Notes under the pieces: model-generated
What the model was told of the DNA's origin: nothing
Database searches by the model: none
The model's input: only the letters and a program-made list of their open reading frames with translations
Source of the DNA: Gryganskiella cystojenkinii
Lineage: Eukaryota > Mortierellomycota > Mortierellomycetes > Mortierellales > Mortierellaceae
Direction: 5' to 3'
Length of the DNA: 12,939 nt
Assembly: GCA_015852425.1 (NCBI GenBank)
Contig: JAAAIG010000729.1
Location: 1-12,939 of the forward strand
Made by a program: the position numbers and the translations under genes
In this document: piece by piece, positions 1 to 9,581 of the stretch
Position numbering within the stretch: the first letter of the stretch is position 1
Layout of the letters: each line of letters opens with the position of its first letter

Positions 1-9
1 CGGGGGTAA

Positions 10-582
10 CTCCAACTTGAACGAGACGGGAGAGTGTTGCTCCAAGATAGAGAAAGGTCCAATGAATTGACTCTGGAGTTTGCGCGCGGGTATTGGAAAG
101 AAAGTGCGTGCATTGTTGAAACTGCTATCAAACACGCCTTATCATACTCCCATGCTTTTTATATTGATTTTGACCCTCAAAACCGCCATATCAACAGTAA
201 GGGCACATGACCATATAGTTCATGCCATGCAACACCAAACTGATCACCCTGGTCACAGCCACCTACCATTCGGCAGCGAGCGAAGATATTCTAATTCACC
301 TGCTAGAGCTAACGAGGCCAGACTGCCATTGACCGGATGCTTCTAGACCCTAAGGTTCCTCAGTATCCAGACCACTTGCCCACTCACAAGCTGACATCAA
401 GAATTGGCGAGGATCTGTTGGCTATCTTGTCGCAACGACAGGACAAAGCAACATGTCTGGTGAAATTTCCAAAGGGCGACCTTACTTATTTGGCACTTAT
501 ACCTCAACACACAGTCCACTTCCGCGGCCAGCAAGCGTTTGATCAGTCTGTCGAGATCGATCCTTACAAAAAAGAGACATAA
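10..582 (+). CDS. Possible 3' part of an unrecognised gene (fragmentary, perhaps broken)
   Basis: Frame 1 is open from 10 to 207 and contains protein-like text (LEFARGYWKESACIVETAIK, then FYIDFDPQN) but has no ATG, so any gene would start outside the window or in an unseen exon. A good donor (GTAAGG) lies at 197. Splicing to the acceptor CACAG at 258 removes a typical 62 bp intron and gives HSAASEDILIHLLELTRPDC, then a stop at 330-332. Five bases further on, frame 1 opens again and runs to a stop at 580-582 (MLLDPKVPQYPDHLPTHKL onward, 81 residues from the ATG at 337). A longer intron (197-316) would join the two frame-1 parts but has a poor acceptor region. Either the model is wrong or there is a frameshift near 325-336. 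I recognise no family and assign no function. Confidence 0.3.
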
Positions 583-1171
583 GTTGGATTCCAAGAGGCT
601 AGATTCAAACAGCACCATACATAGAGTCTTAATATACTGTATTCATCATCTTAACAATGTAATGAGAACGTTATGTTTGAAATGGAGAAATAGACAGGGA
701 TAATGGGTATGTGAAAAAAGTGTAGCGGAAGAAAAAGAGAGAGCAAGCAAAAAGAGGGCAGGGACAAAGGCCGAAGACCTGAAGTATGCCACGCACAATG
801 TCAATGCAGCGACGTTCCCTAAGGTCAACTTTTGAACGAAGGAAGGTACTCAAAGCAAAAGAACCGGCGCCGCGTTTCAGGACTACACTTTAGTCTTTAG
901 TTGTTGTTTGCATCTTCTTTTTGAAAAATGCTTTTGCGAAGCAGCAGAATAAACATTTCGTCATTTTCTTTGGTTGGAAACAGCGGCGCTCATGCTGCAA
1001 AATGCCTTGCCCCTTATTTTTCGATAGTTTGCTTGGTAAGGAACGACGAAAAAAAAAGCTGTCCACACAACCAGGCAACCAGTCCAAGTCATGGTTTGCT
1101 TACCAAGACGAGAACGAAAAAAAAACTTAAGTGTTTGCTTCCGGAGGAATTGACTCCTCCCCCCCAAAAAA
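583..1171. other. Intergenic region, no convincing gene
   Basis: Short open frames here on both strands are A- or T-run artefacts with no recognisable protein. The left end may hold the 3' untranslated sequence of the fragment before it. The right end is probably promoter of the small gene at 1322. It contains a 9 bp inverted repeat (CTTGGTAAG at 1032-1040, CTTACCAAG at 1099-1107) and a 6+6 bp inverted repeat just before the TATA-like box. Confidence 0.5.
1143..1160. repeat. Short inverted repeat GGAGGA-N6-TCCTCC upstream of the TATA-like box
   Basis: GGAGGA (1143-1148) and TCCTCC (1155-1160) are exact reverse complements separated by six bases. They lie 12 bp before a TATA-like sequence and are followed by a C-run. 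The position would suit a dimeric regulator site, but six-base arms arise often by chance. Confidence 0.35.
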
Positions 1172-1181
1172 GGATAAAAGG
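1172..1181 (+). promoter_or_regulatory. TATA-like box of the small gene at 1322
   Basis: GGATAAAAGG lies 141 bp upstream of the ATG at 1322. The sequence after it turns C/A/T-rich (CTCACTCACTACGCAAG and onward), typical of a fungal transcription start and leader. No competing TATA-like sequence was seen nearer the ATG. Confidence 0.5.
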
Positions 1182-1321
1182 TGGTATCCTCCCGCTCTTT
1201 TCTCACTCACTACGCAAGTAACAAAATCAACAAACAGCACCACAAAGCCCCACCACAAATCGTCCTCCCTTTCAAGCAATCATTACCAAAGTATAAGCCT
1301 GTTCCATTAACTAAAACATCA

Positions 1322-1531
1322 ATGGCCTTCTTCAAGTCGTCGTCCTCGTTCTCCAAGAAAAACAACACAACTTCGATCACATCTACACCAGACCAATCAC
1401 CTCGTCCCTCCATGGATGACTCTCGCTCATTTTCTCTTCGGTCCATGAAAGGAATGCGCGAGAAGGCCGTCGAGTTGGCCCTCCTCAAAGACATGGGCGC
1501 AATCGGTGTCAAGCACAACTCTATTTTCTAA
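1322..1531 (+). CDS. Small serine-rich protein, 69 aa, function unknown
   Basis: A single exon runs from the ATG at 1322 (context CATCAATGG, with A at -3) to TAA at 1529-1531. The same frame is open upstream to 1181, but no closer ATG exists between the TATA-like box and 1322, so this start is preferred. Residues 1-40 are basic, serine/threonine-rich and probably disordered (MAFFKSSSSFSKK at the N-terminus). Residues 41-69 (SMKGMREKAVELALLKDMGA then IGVKHNSIF) could form a charged amphipathic helix with a short tail, and look like the conserved part. No signal peptide, membrane segment or cysteine is seen. Codon choice is C-ending and coding-like, as in neighbouring genes. A TATA-like box upstream and an AATAAA-like sequence at about 1630 fit a real short transcript. 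I do not recognise the family. Confidence 0.65.
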   Translation: MAFFKSSSSFSKKNNTTSITSTPDQSPRPSMDDSRSFSLRSMKGMREKAVELALLKDMGAIGVKHNSIF

Positions 1532-1783
1532 GGTGTTTCCCGGGACCATCTTCATCATCACCCGCATACCCGGGTCTCGACCCATCACATCTTGTAACCT
1601 TTCTTTTGTACATCAGTCGGTCAGCGCAAAATAAACAACACATTTTTCAAATCATATATGACTTGAGAAAAACTTGATATCAAAGATGGCCATAGCGGTA
1701 GGAGGGGGAAGAGAGGAAAGGGTAGTATTATCTTTTCTAAAATAAATATATATAAAAAAAGGTCGCTAGTGGTTCTCTATCCT
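1532..1783. other. Convergent 3' intergenic region
   Basis: This 252 bp gap separates the stop codons of the small plus-strand gene and the minus-strand synthetase gene. On the plus strand AAATAAAC near 1630 is a plausible poly(A) signal for the small gene. The A/T-rich stretch at 1738-1760 reads TATATATATTTATTTT on the minus strand and could serve 3'-end formation of the synthetase. No further gene is seen. Confidence 0.45.
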
Positions 1784-4015
1784 CTAAATGATCCGCTTGG
1801 CGTGTCCTTTCCATTCCTGCTCCCTTAAAACATACTTTTGCAACTTTCCAGTACTCGTCTTGGGCAAATCCTTGACAATCACGATCGTGGATGGACATTT
1901 GAACCCGGCCATCCTCTCCTTACAGAACGCAATCAGAGTCGGTCCATCCACAACCTTGTCCTGACTCAATCCAGGTTTCAAGATCACAAAGGCCTTCGGG
2001 GTCTCACCCCACTGTGCACTTGGTGCAGCGACAACAGCGACCTCGAGGACCGAGGGATGCTGAGAGATACATGATTCAACCTCCAGGGTCGAAATGTTTT
2101 CGCCGCCACTGATGATAATGTCCTTTTGACGGTCCTGGATCGCAATGTATCCATCCGGATGACGGACCGCGAGATCTCCGCTGTGGAACCAGCCTCCATG
2201 GAAGGCTTTGGCGGTCGCCTCTGGGTCGTCGTGGTATCCCTTTTGGTAACAAAACCAGCAAATGAAATATTAGATTGGGACTAGGGGCATAATTCCAGTG
2301 AAAAATTCAGATCCTTTTTTTTTTTTTTTTTGGCAGCATATGATTTTTTTTACCTTCATGACGAGATTGCCACGAAAAACGACCTCACCTACATCCTTGC
2401 CGTTCCAAGCGACATCCCGCATCTCGGAATCGACGACCCGGACATCATCCGAGACCAAGTACACATGCCCCTGTCTCGCCAGGTTCTGAGATCGTTCTGT
2501 CAAGGACAGGTTCTCAAACCCAGGTTGAGGATAGGATTTCGTGATCGGTCCATAAGTCTCTGTGAGTCCATAAACATGACAGATATCCAAGTTCAGTTCC
2601 TTCATCCTCGCAATCAGGGTCGAAGTCGGTGCGGATCCTGCGACTGTACAAGTGATCGATCGTGGCATCTTGACCGCCTCCGGATGATGCACAATCTGAA
2701 TCATAATGGTCGGCGCGCCGTTCATATGCGTCACATTCTCGGTCTTTAGGATCCTCCAGATATGATCGTAGTCGACCTTCCGAATCATGACATGTGTGGC
2801 TACCGCAGGAAACGTAAAGAAGAGGAAAAAAATTAGTAACAGGGCATGAAATGCGGGGGGTTTTTTTGCCTAAGAGTTCCTCCTATTCCCCCTTCCATGA
2901 CTTTACCGGCAAGAGCAGTGACGGCGTAAGGGAAGATCCAGCTGTTGGCGTGGAAGAGTGGAACAAGGAACAGATGGACAGAGTCGAGACTTAATTGAGC
3001 CTCAATTGCATTCCCCAAGGCCGCCAGATAAAGTCCACGATAAGTGTAAAGGACGCCCTTTGGTTTTCCTGTCGTGCCGCTGCATAGTTGAAGTAAGAAA
3101 ATATAAGTGATCAAGTATTGATTAGACAATCATTCCTCCCTGGAAAAAAAAAGAAACAGGGCTCAAAAAAGACGCATGATGCTCTCAAGCAGGGGAGGAG
3201 AAAGAAGGGGGCCGATCCTTGTTCACTCTCTGTTTACGTCCTCACCTTGTGTAGCAGATCGAGACACCCTCGTCCTCGTTATCTGTTTGTTCGAGTCCAC
3301 TCCATCCCAGAGTATCTGCCTGTTCCATGCCTTTAGCCAAGAACTGCTCATAAGGATCCGAGGCCAGCCCTGTGTCCTCAATGATGACTCTAGGCAACTT
3401 TGAGTCCTTGATCAATCCCAGGTATTCGGCATCACACAGCACGGCCTTGGCTCCAGAATGTTGCAGGATATAAGCGACCTCTGCCGGTGCCAAACGAGTG
3501 TTGATCGCACAAATGATCGCATTTGCGGCTGGGATAGCAAAGTGGGCCTCCAATAGAGCCGGGATGTTGGGCGCAATGATAGCTACCCTGTCGCCTCGTC
3601 CGATCGACCATTGATTTTTGAGTGCATACGCAAAGGCAACGGAACGCCTGTTGAGTTCCTTGTAGGTATATCGCCTCTCTCCATGAATGACCGCAGTTTT
3701 GGAAGGGTAGATAGTCGAGCTTCGGGCGAGAAAGTGAACAGGGTTGAGTTCCGACCTGTTGGCAGCCGAGGATGAAGGGTTCACGCGGTCTACCGACAAA
3801 GCGGAGTGGAAAAAAAAGAATTGGTCAGTTCGCGGTTCAATTCTGGAGCGGAAGAGAGAGAAAGAGAGAACAAAAGAAGAGATTGACTGAATACGCATGA
3901 GGGACTTACGAGGAGCATGAGAAAGAGAGCGGGCAGGTGCCGAAGACGGACCGCCGAGAGTATCTGCAATGTGTTGGATGCGTTCCTTTGCAATGGTGAC
4001 CGGGTTGGGCGCCAT
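1784..4015 (-). CDS. AMP-forming acyl-CoA synthetase (ANL adenylating family), 574 aa, five exons
   Basis: Exons on the minus strand are 4015-3910, 3789-3246, 3079-2907, 2799-2354 and 2239-1784. All junctions are GT-AG and keep frame. The enzyme family activates a carboxylic acid with ATP to an acyl-adenylate, then transfers it to CoA. Visible motifs are the ATP/phosphate loop YTSGTTGKPKG (215-225, split by intron 2), FHANSW (259-264), THMNGAPT (298-305), YGLTET (351-356), GWFHSGD (439-445), the hinge DRQKDIIISGGENIS (459-473) and the C-terminal catalytic lysine in PKTSTGKLQK (K555). Length is normal for the family. The sequence feels closest to the plant/fungal AAE-type medium- or short-chain acyl-activating enzymes, but substrate cannot be read from it. 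No SKL-type peroxisomal signal is present (C-terminus AKRII), and no membrane segment is clear. An in-frame ATG 41 codons upstream (4138) lies in a pyrimidine-rich leader, so I prefer 4015. Confidence 0.92.
2315..2331. repeat. Poly(T) run of 17 in synthetase intron 4
   Basis: Seventeen consecutive T occur on the plus strand inside the 114 bp fourth intron (2353-2240) of the synthetase. On the transcribed strand this is a poly(A) run within the intron. It is probably length-variable and prone to sequencing error, with no coding effect. Confidence 0.8.
3790..3909 (-). other. Intron 1 of the acyl-CoA synthetase, frame-neutral
   Basis: The donor is GTAAGT at 3909 and the acceptor GGTAG ends at 3790, length 120 bp. 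The length is a multiple of three and it holds no in-frame stop, so a retained intron would add 40 residues near the N-terminus. Splicing is preferred because of the strong splice signals and because the retained sequence is phenylalanine/serine-rich low-complexity text. Confidence 0.75.
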
Positions 4016-5534
4016 GTCGAGATGGACTAATGAATGGAAAGAAGGAGGGTGATGTTGGGGAGAAGAAAGAAGCGAGAAAGGGAGGCAGGAGAAGTGTGTG
4101 GGAAACAAGAAGAGGAATTCTCTTATTTTCTGTTGCACAAGGACCGAAGCAAAGAAACCCTCGCTGACCGTGACCTCTCTGAGCGCAACCCTTCAGAAAA
4201 CCTATGAGATTTATGTGTGGGGAAGTCAGCCATCGAGTAGAAACGAAACGCCACCACCGCCTCTCTTTTTGACCGAACGCGTTGTTGTTCGGGGATAGCT
4301 ACCTGTCTCCCTACTTCAGGGACGACCCACCAGTTTCTAGTCCTGCAAAACAGGCTACTTTGGAAAGATAAAAAAAGGAGGGAAGAGAGACATGAATGAA
4401 AAAAGAAGGGGAGGCTGGACCAGGGGCCTCCTTTATTATTTTGTTGAACCATGGTTCTATCCTGACACATCCCAAACTGGACCCTCTTTCTTTCTTTTTT
4501 TGACTGGTCGGCCCTCCTTTCCCCTCCTCATCCCCCGTCCCTCATCCTCCTTTCCTCCGTTGTTTTGTATGGGTTCTCTTTTCTCGTACCCTCTCTTACT
4601 CTCAGACGCACATACACCAAAAGCAGGAGAGGAACGGAGAAAAACAATAAAAACAACGGCTAACTGAAGCAATCGGTCGAGGAAACGTATAGAAAAAAAA
4701 GAAGCGGAATGGCACATAATCAACTCATTTGCCATTCACCTTCATTCCTTTTTTCAAAACGTTTGCTTGTTTTTCTTGTTTTTCATCCTAGCAACTCTCC
4801 CTCACTCTCACTCTCTTTCTCATTCTCTTCTCTTCACTCCGCACCCTTTATCCCACGGACCAAAGAAAAAGGCTCCCTCCGCCTCTTCTTCTATCTCTTT
4901 GTCTTTGCCTCTCTCTCTTTCTTTCAATTGTCCAAACGATCCTCGCCACACTCTCCGAGTCCAATATTAAGTCACTGTTCTTGCACATCCAGGTCTGCAG
5001 CCTTTCTTTGGCGTTCATTTTTTTATATTTATTTATTATTGTTGATTAGCCCAAACAAATGCAATAAGTTTCCCCAGTCTCGAAACCTTACCCTACCCTT
5101 GCTGCACAGACGAGAGGCCCCACATCTTTGTTCGGCCCGGATTGTGTTTCCTCTTTTCTTTCTCTTTCTTCTTTTTCGTTCTTTTACGCTGCTGATCTCC
5201 ATCCTCATCATCATCTTCCCTTATAACGATCCCTTCCTTGTCTCTTTCATATCCCACCTGTTCCCAGACCCCATTCTCCTCTCTCACGCTCTTGACCCTC
5301 CAACAACAGCAACGAACAAGCAAAGGCGTGTTTTTATCTTTTGTGTACCTTTTGCTCTCAACTCTGTTCATCCCGACCCTTCATTTATTTATTGTTCCAA
5401 CAACGTTTATTGCGAAGGGGGACACAGGCCATTCTTTTTGTTTTACTTCCCTTTCGTGCTTGTGCGTCCTTTTTGATTTTCCGTAGCTTTTTCATCTTCA
5501 TCTTTCCTTCTTCTCTTTCTTCTTCTTTTTCGCC
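4016..5534. other. Divergent intergenic region with a long pyrimidine-rich tract
   Basis: This 1.5 kb region separates the start codons of the synthetase (-) and the kinase (+) and should hold both promoters. Each gene is preceded by C/T-rich sequence on its own coding strand: purine-rich plus strand around 4030-4130 before the synthetase, and strongly pyrimidine-rich plus strand from about 4730 to 5534 before the kinase. C/T tracts near transcription starts are common in filamentous fungi. An A/T-rich TTTTTATATTTATTTA stretch near 5020-5037 could act as a TATA region. A 255-codon open frame at 4709-5476 appears to be an artefact of the tract. Confidence 0.55.
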
Positions 5535-8500
5535 ATGCCTTCTTCCTGTTCCGACTCACCCACATACTCTCCAAGTTCATCCTCGTCCCTCACCATCATT
5601 GCTTCGCCTGCCCCGTCTTACGTCTCAAGTCACCTACCCTCGAAACTCAAATCGTTCTTCAAACTCGGAGGTAATAGTACCCCGCGCAAGTTCTCGTCCA
5701 AGGATCCGTTCGACCCCCACCTGCATCACGACGCCCTGCCTTCATCTCAGGTCACAAACAATACTCGCAAGTCTGTAAGTATCATCAAACAACAGCAACA
5801 ACAACTTTGACACCTGCTTTGAAAGGAGAACAAAATTGCACGGCGACCAAGAAGGGAAATGGGAGACAAAGTCGCGTTTTTCTTGGGTCGAAGACAGGGA
5901 CATCGACACCGACTCGAGGAACTTTTTGGCGACTTCATTCCATTCATTAATTCCTTCATTCATCACAACCGACATTGTTGACCATTGGCACCATACTTTT
6001 TCATTTTCTTTCGCTGTCAGCAGTCCTCGCCCCACAGCTTCGTCATCGCTGTCAACAAAAAGAAAAGAAAGGATCAGCCCTTCATTGCCATTTCGACAGC
6101 TTTTTCTTCCCCTTTCTGGTCGTCCATCGCCCAAATCTATTTTTACGTCCCTTTTCAACCATCAAACACAGGCATACCACTTTTTATTTTTTGCGGTGCC
6201 TGACTCTTCTACTCTTGTGCAACTGCCCTTGCGCAACTGTCAGCTCGAGTTGTTTCGATTCCTTTCCACCCTCACTTCCTTTTCACTCAACAAAACGAAA
6301 CAAACAAGCCCAATTTCGATCCACCTATCACTGTTACTATCCAGCTAGTACTCTTTTATCTGCGGGCCAGTCAAACCCACCCCTCAACTCATCCAAAATG
6401 TCATTTGTAAAGCAATCAAAAAGAAAAAAGGGATCACCATTTCCACTTCTTTTTTTCTCAATCAATTCATCATCTTTATTAACTCACGCCACTAAAAATA
6501 CACTATCAGCTCGAACCTATCATGCTAACCTGGTGCCCTTCTCCCCTACCCTCGACCCCGCCGGGACAGTTCCTTAGAAGAGCCGCCTCCACTCCGGCCC
6601 TCGACGAAGCCAAGAACAAGAACCATAACAGCAACAACAACTCGAACGTCGGTCATCATTTGGGACCCTACAACCTTGCCTCACCCGCCACTAAATCCAA
6701 CTCGACCCTCGGCTCGACCATGACTGCAACGACGACAACGACCATGACCACGGCCAACTATCTCAACGCAAAACTCAATGGCCTAAACATGAATACCAAA
6801 TCACCGAACGGATCGACCCTGGATCTCAGACGCGTCGGGTCCAATTTCCGTAGGACCTATTCTTCCAACTCGATCAAAAAGAAATCAGTTGAGGTTGCAC
6901 CGAGCAGTTTTGTCAAGATCCGGTTGTTGGGCAAGGGCGACGTTGGAAAAGTTTATCTGGTTCGACAAAAGGATACTGAGAAACTCTATGCGATGAAAGG
7001 TACGACAGCAACTACCTATGCTCTGGACAAATCTCGACCTTCCTCTCTCCCTCTCTTTTTCTGTGTTGCTTTTGAAGAGTCATCCGTTACTTGCACTTTT
7101 GGCCGCATGTCTCTCTCATCTTTACAGATCAACAGATTTTTCGTTTTGCAATTGTACTTTGAAAACCAATCTGCCCTGACTCAACCACTAAACCATTCAC
7201 GATCTTTTGTTGTACCTTTTTAGTCCTATCAAAGAAGGAAATGATTAAACGCAACAAGATCAAGCGTGCGTTTGCAGAACAAGAGATCCTGGCTACCTCC
7301 AACCATCCCTTCATCGTCACGTTGTATCACTCTTTCCAGTCAGAGGATTATCTGTACCTATGCATGGAGTACTGCATGGGAGGAGAGTTCTTTCGAGGTA
7401 AACAAGCGGGACATGACGAGGGCGTATGTCATCAGACCAGCTTTGGGTTTTTGCAGGATGATGGCTTTTTTTTTGTTGTTTTGTTTTTTTTCATGCTGCC
7501 GAGATGTTGATTTCTAACTTCCGTACTTTTCCCTTTCTCTGAACCTAAATAGCACTGCAAACACGGCCAGGAAAATGTCTAAAGGAGGAAGACGCAAAGT
7601 TTTATGCAGCCGAGGTCATTGCTGCACTGGAATACCTTCATCTCATGGGCTTTATCTATCGCGATCTCAAGCCTGAGAGTAAGCACTGTTGTCTTTCAAC
7701 TCCTTACCGGATGGAGAGGTTCCAAAGAGGCTAGTCTTTGGTGCTTTTTGTCCCTAAGGTCTAACAAGTCTCTTTTCATATATTCAATGTTTGCATATGA
7801 TAGACATTCTCTTGCACCAGACGGGCCATATCATGTTGACGGATTTCGATCTCTCAAAACAATCCTCACCTGCTGGCGATCCAACCGTGGTCATAAGTTC
7901 AATACCCTCCATACCCCCAGCGATTGACACGAAAGTCTGTATTGCCAACTTGAGGACCAACAGCTTTGTGGGCACGGAAGGTAAAAAACCTTCCAAAACT
8001 AGATCGGGACCTATTGTGCCATTGATGAAACCTCAATTTGACATGAACGTATTGGTCACTGACAGCATTACATCTACTCTTTTACCTCTCACTTATAGAA
8101 TATATCGCACCCGAAGTGATTAAAGGAACAGGACACACGTCGGCCGTGGACTGGTGGACACTGGGAATCCTGATGTACGAGATGCTCTTTGGGATTACAC
8201 CATTCAAGGGCAAGGAAAGAAACGCGACGTTTCATTATATCCTTACAAACGATGTACCGTTCCCAGAACATGCAGGTTCTGGTATGGCGCAACCGACTAC
8301 GTCACTCTGCAAGGATGTGATTCGAAAACTGTTGATCAAGGATGAACAATTCCGGTTAGGGTCCGGTGCTGGAGCCAGTGATGTGAAATCCCATCCATTT
8401 TTCAAGACCACCAATTGGGCTCTGTTGAGACACTTGACACCGCCGATTATCCCAGCCCAGAGTTTTGGAGCGGACGCAATCAACTTCCGAAAGATGCACG

Positions 8501-8724
8501 AGAGCGTTAGTTTGGATATGGATCATGAGGAATTGATCTTGCAACAACCGGGGACCAAGAACCTGTTTGCCAACTTTAATTCGGGTGAGTGAAGGATCAG
8601 CCTTTGTATTTTATGATCAACTGAATGACTATTTTTTAATGGTGAATGGTTTCGTTTTCTGATATTTCGATTGATCGTTTTAAAAATAGTGACTCTCCAC
8701 CATGATGGCGATGATGACATGTAA
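5535..8724 (+). CDS. FPK1: AGC-family Ser/Thr protein kinase of the flippase-kinase (Fpk1) / NRC-2 type, 555 aa, seven exons
   Basis: Exons are 5535-5774, 6570-6999, 7224-7397, 7553-7678, 7804-7980, 8099-8584 and 8690-8724, all GT-AG and in frame. Residues 1-190 are Ser/Thr/Asn-rich and probably disordered, with FLRRAASTP at 81-89 resembling a motif I recall from fungal homologues. The kinase domain spans about 194-484: glycine loop GKGDVG (201-206), K223 in AMK, helix-C E242, YRDLKPEN (317-324, catalytic D319), DFD at 337-339 instead of DFG, an insert of about 35 residues, then VGTEEYIAPE (379-388), with S377 at the activation-loop phosphosite position. The tail ends with NLFANF (537-542), an FxxF PDK1-docking-type motif. 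DFD plus the insert is the hallmark of the AGC-VIII/phototropin-like group. In yeast Fpk1/Kin82 phosphorylate P4-ATPase lipid flippases; in Neurospora nrc-2 restrains conidiation. The role here is inferred by homology. Confidence 0.92.
5775..6569 (+). other. Long first intron of the kinase gene (795 bp)
   Basis: The donor is GTAAGT at 5775. The acceptor GGGACAG ends at 6569, with a good branch site (GCTAAC, about 6524-6529) 40 bp before it. It is several times longer than the other introns of this gene (105-224 bp). Open frames inside it are serine/phenylalanine-rich and C/T-driven, and I found no convincing extra exon. The exon 2 frame is open back to an ATG at 6522, so a transcript starting inside this intron could give a shorter kinase. 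Confidence 0.65.
8585..8689 (+). other. Last intron of the kinase gene; stop codon just inside it
   Basis: The donor is GTGAGT at 8585 and the acceptor AAAAATAG ends at 8689, length 105 bp. Splicing joins exon 6 to a 35 bp last exon coding for [11 protein letters not shown] after FNS. If the intron is retained, translation reads two codons (GE) and stops at 8590-8592, losing these last residues. The spliced form is favoured by the strong donor and by a C-terminal text like that of fungal homologues. Confidence 0.75.
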
Positions 8725-8931
8725 TAACCCGCCAAAAGAGAAGGCTGAGGGCGCAGGACGTTACTCGAGCATCATCGATGGCAAACAACAACAAATCGAA
8801 TCCAGCTCTTAAAAAAAAAGTTCTGTGGCGAAGGACATGACATAGGTGGCGCAGTCCCATGTCCCTCTATTTTCAGGCACAGGAAATTTTTGCGGGTTTT
8901 TTTGGAGGTGGCCATGGGCGGGAGCAGGGTA

Positions 8932-8948
8932 CCTTTGGAATCCAAAGG
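8932..8948. repeat. Perfect 17 bp palindrome
   Basis: CCTTTGGA and TCCAAAGG flank a single central A. Eight-base arms with an odd centre are typical of a dimeric DNA-binding site. It lies about 210 bp after the kinase stop with no nearby start codon of a known gene, so its role is unknown. Confidence 0.6.
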
Positions 8949-9581
8949 AAGTGAGAAGTAGAGCATAGCCCGTCCCTCGCTTACCAAACAAAAATGCGCG
9001 GGTTTTCTACAAATGAAAATGGCGCACAGCAAAAAAAAATTGAACAATTGATACCACCATCATCTATTACCATTCTTGTATATTATTATTCACCCTCCCT
9101 ACTCCCACTTTACTTATTACCTTTCCATCTCATAGCATCACTCATCTTTCATTCCCTCAGTTGACAAGCTCATATTATTAAACCAAATAATCTTCTTAGC
9201 TTGTGTTTTTATCGCTCTTGCATGTAGAAGACCTTAGGAGAGATCTCTATTATTGCATCGATTCAATGTTCCGTTCTCCTGATGAGATATGTACGGAAGG
9301 AAGGGTGGCATACCTTTTGTTTCTGTCTTTTTGTTGCTTTTTTTATTGTCGCTGTTGTTGTTGCCGGATCGTGTGCGACTATCATTATTATTTTTTCGGT
9401 CATGGGGTTGTTGTAATACATTAATTAATGGCGAAAAATGAACAAACCGGAGAACGGGATCTGCAAGGACTGACCTTCGAAAAATACAAAAACTTTTTTT
9501 TCTCTTTCACTTTCCCTTCCATCGGTTCTTGTTGTCGTTGTTCGAACGGGGAGAGTGGAGTTTAGATTTGTGCTTTTTTTT

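Noticed and set aside
3825..3850. GGTTCAATTC, like a tRNA B box
   Set aside because: It lies in synthetase intron 1 with no matching A box, acceptor stem or cloverleaf.
4709..5476. 255-codon plus-strand open frame
   Set aside because: Composition is almost wholly F/L/S/P from a C/T tract; no domain, poor start context, and it lies where the kinase promoter and leader are expected.
5836..6348. 170-codon open frame inside kinase intron 1
   Set aside because: It begins in intron sequence after a strong donor, is serine/phenylalanine-rich low-complexity text, and its frame does not connect by good splice sites to the kinase exons.
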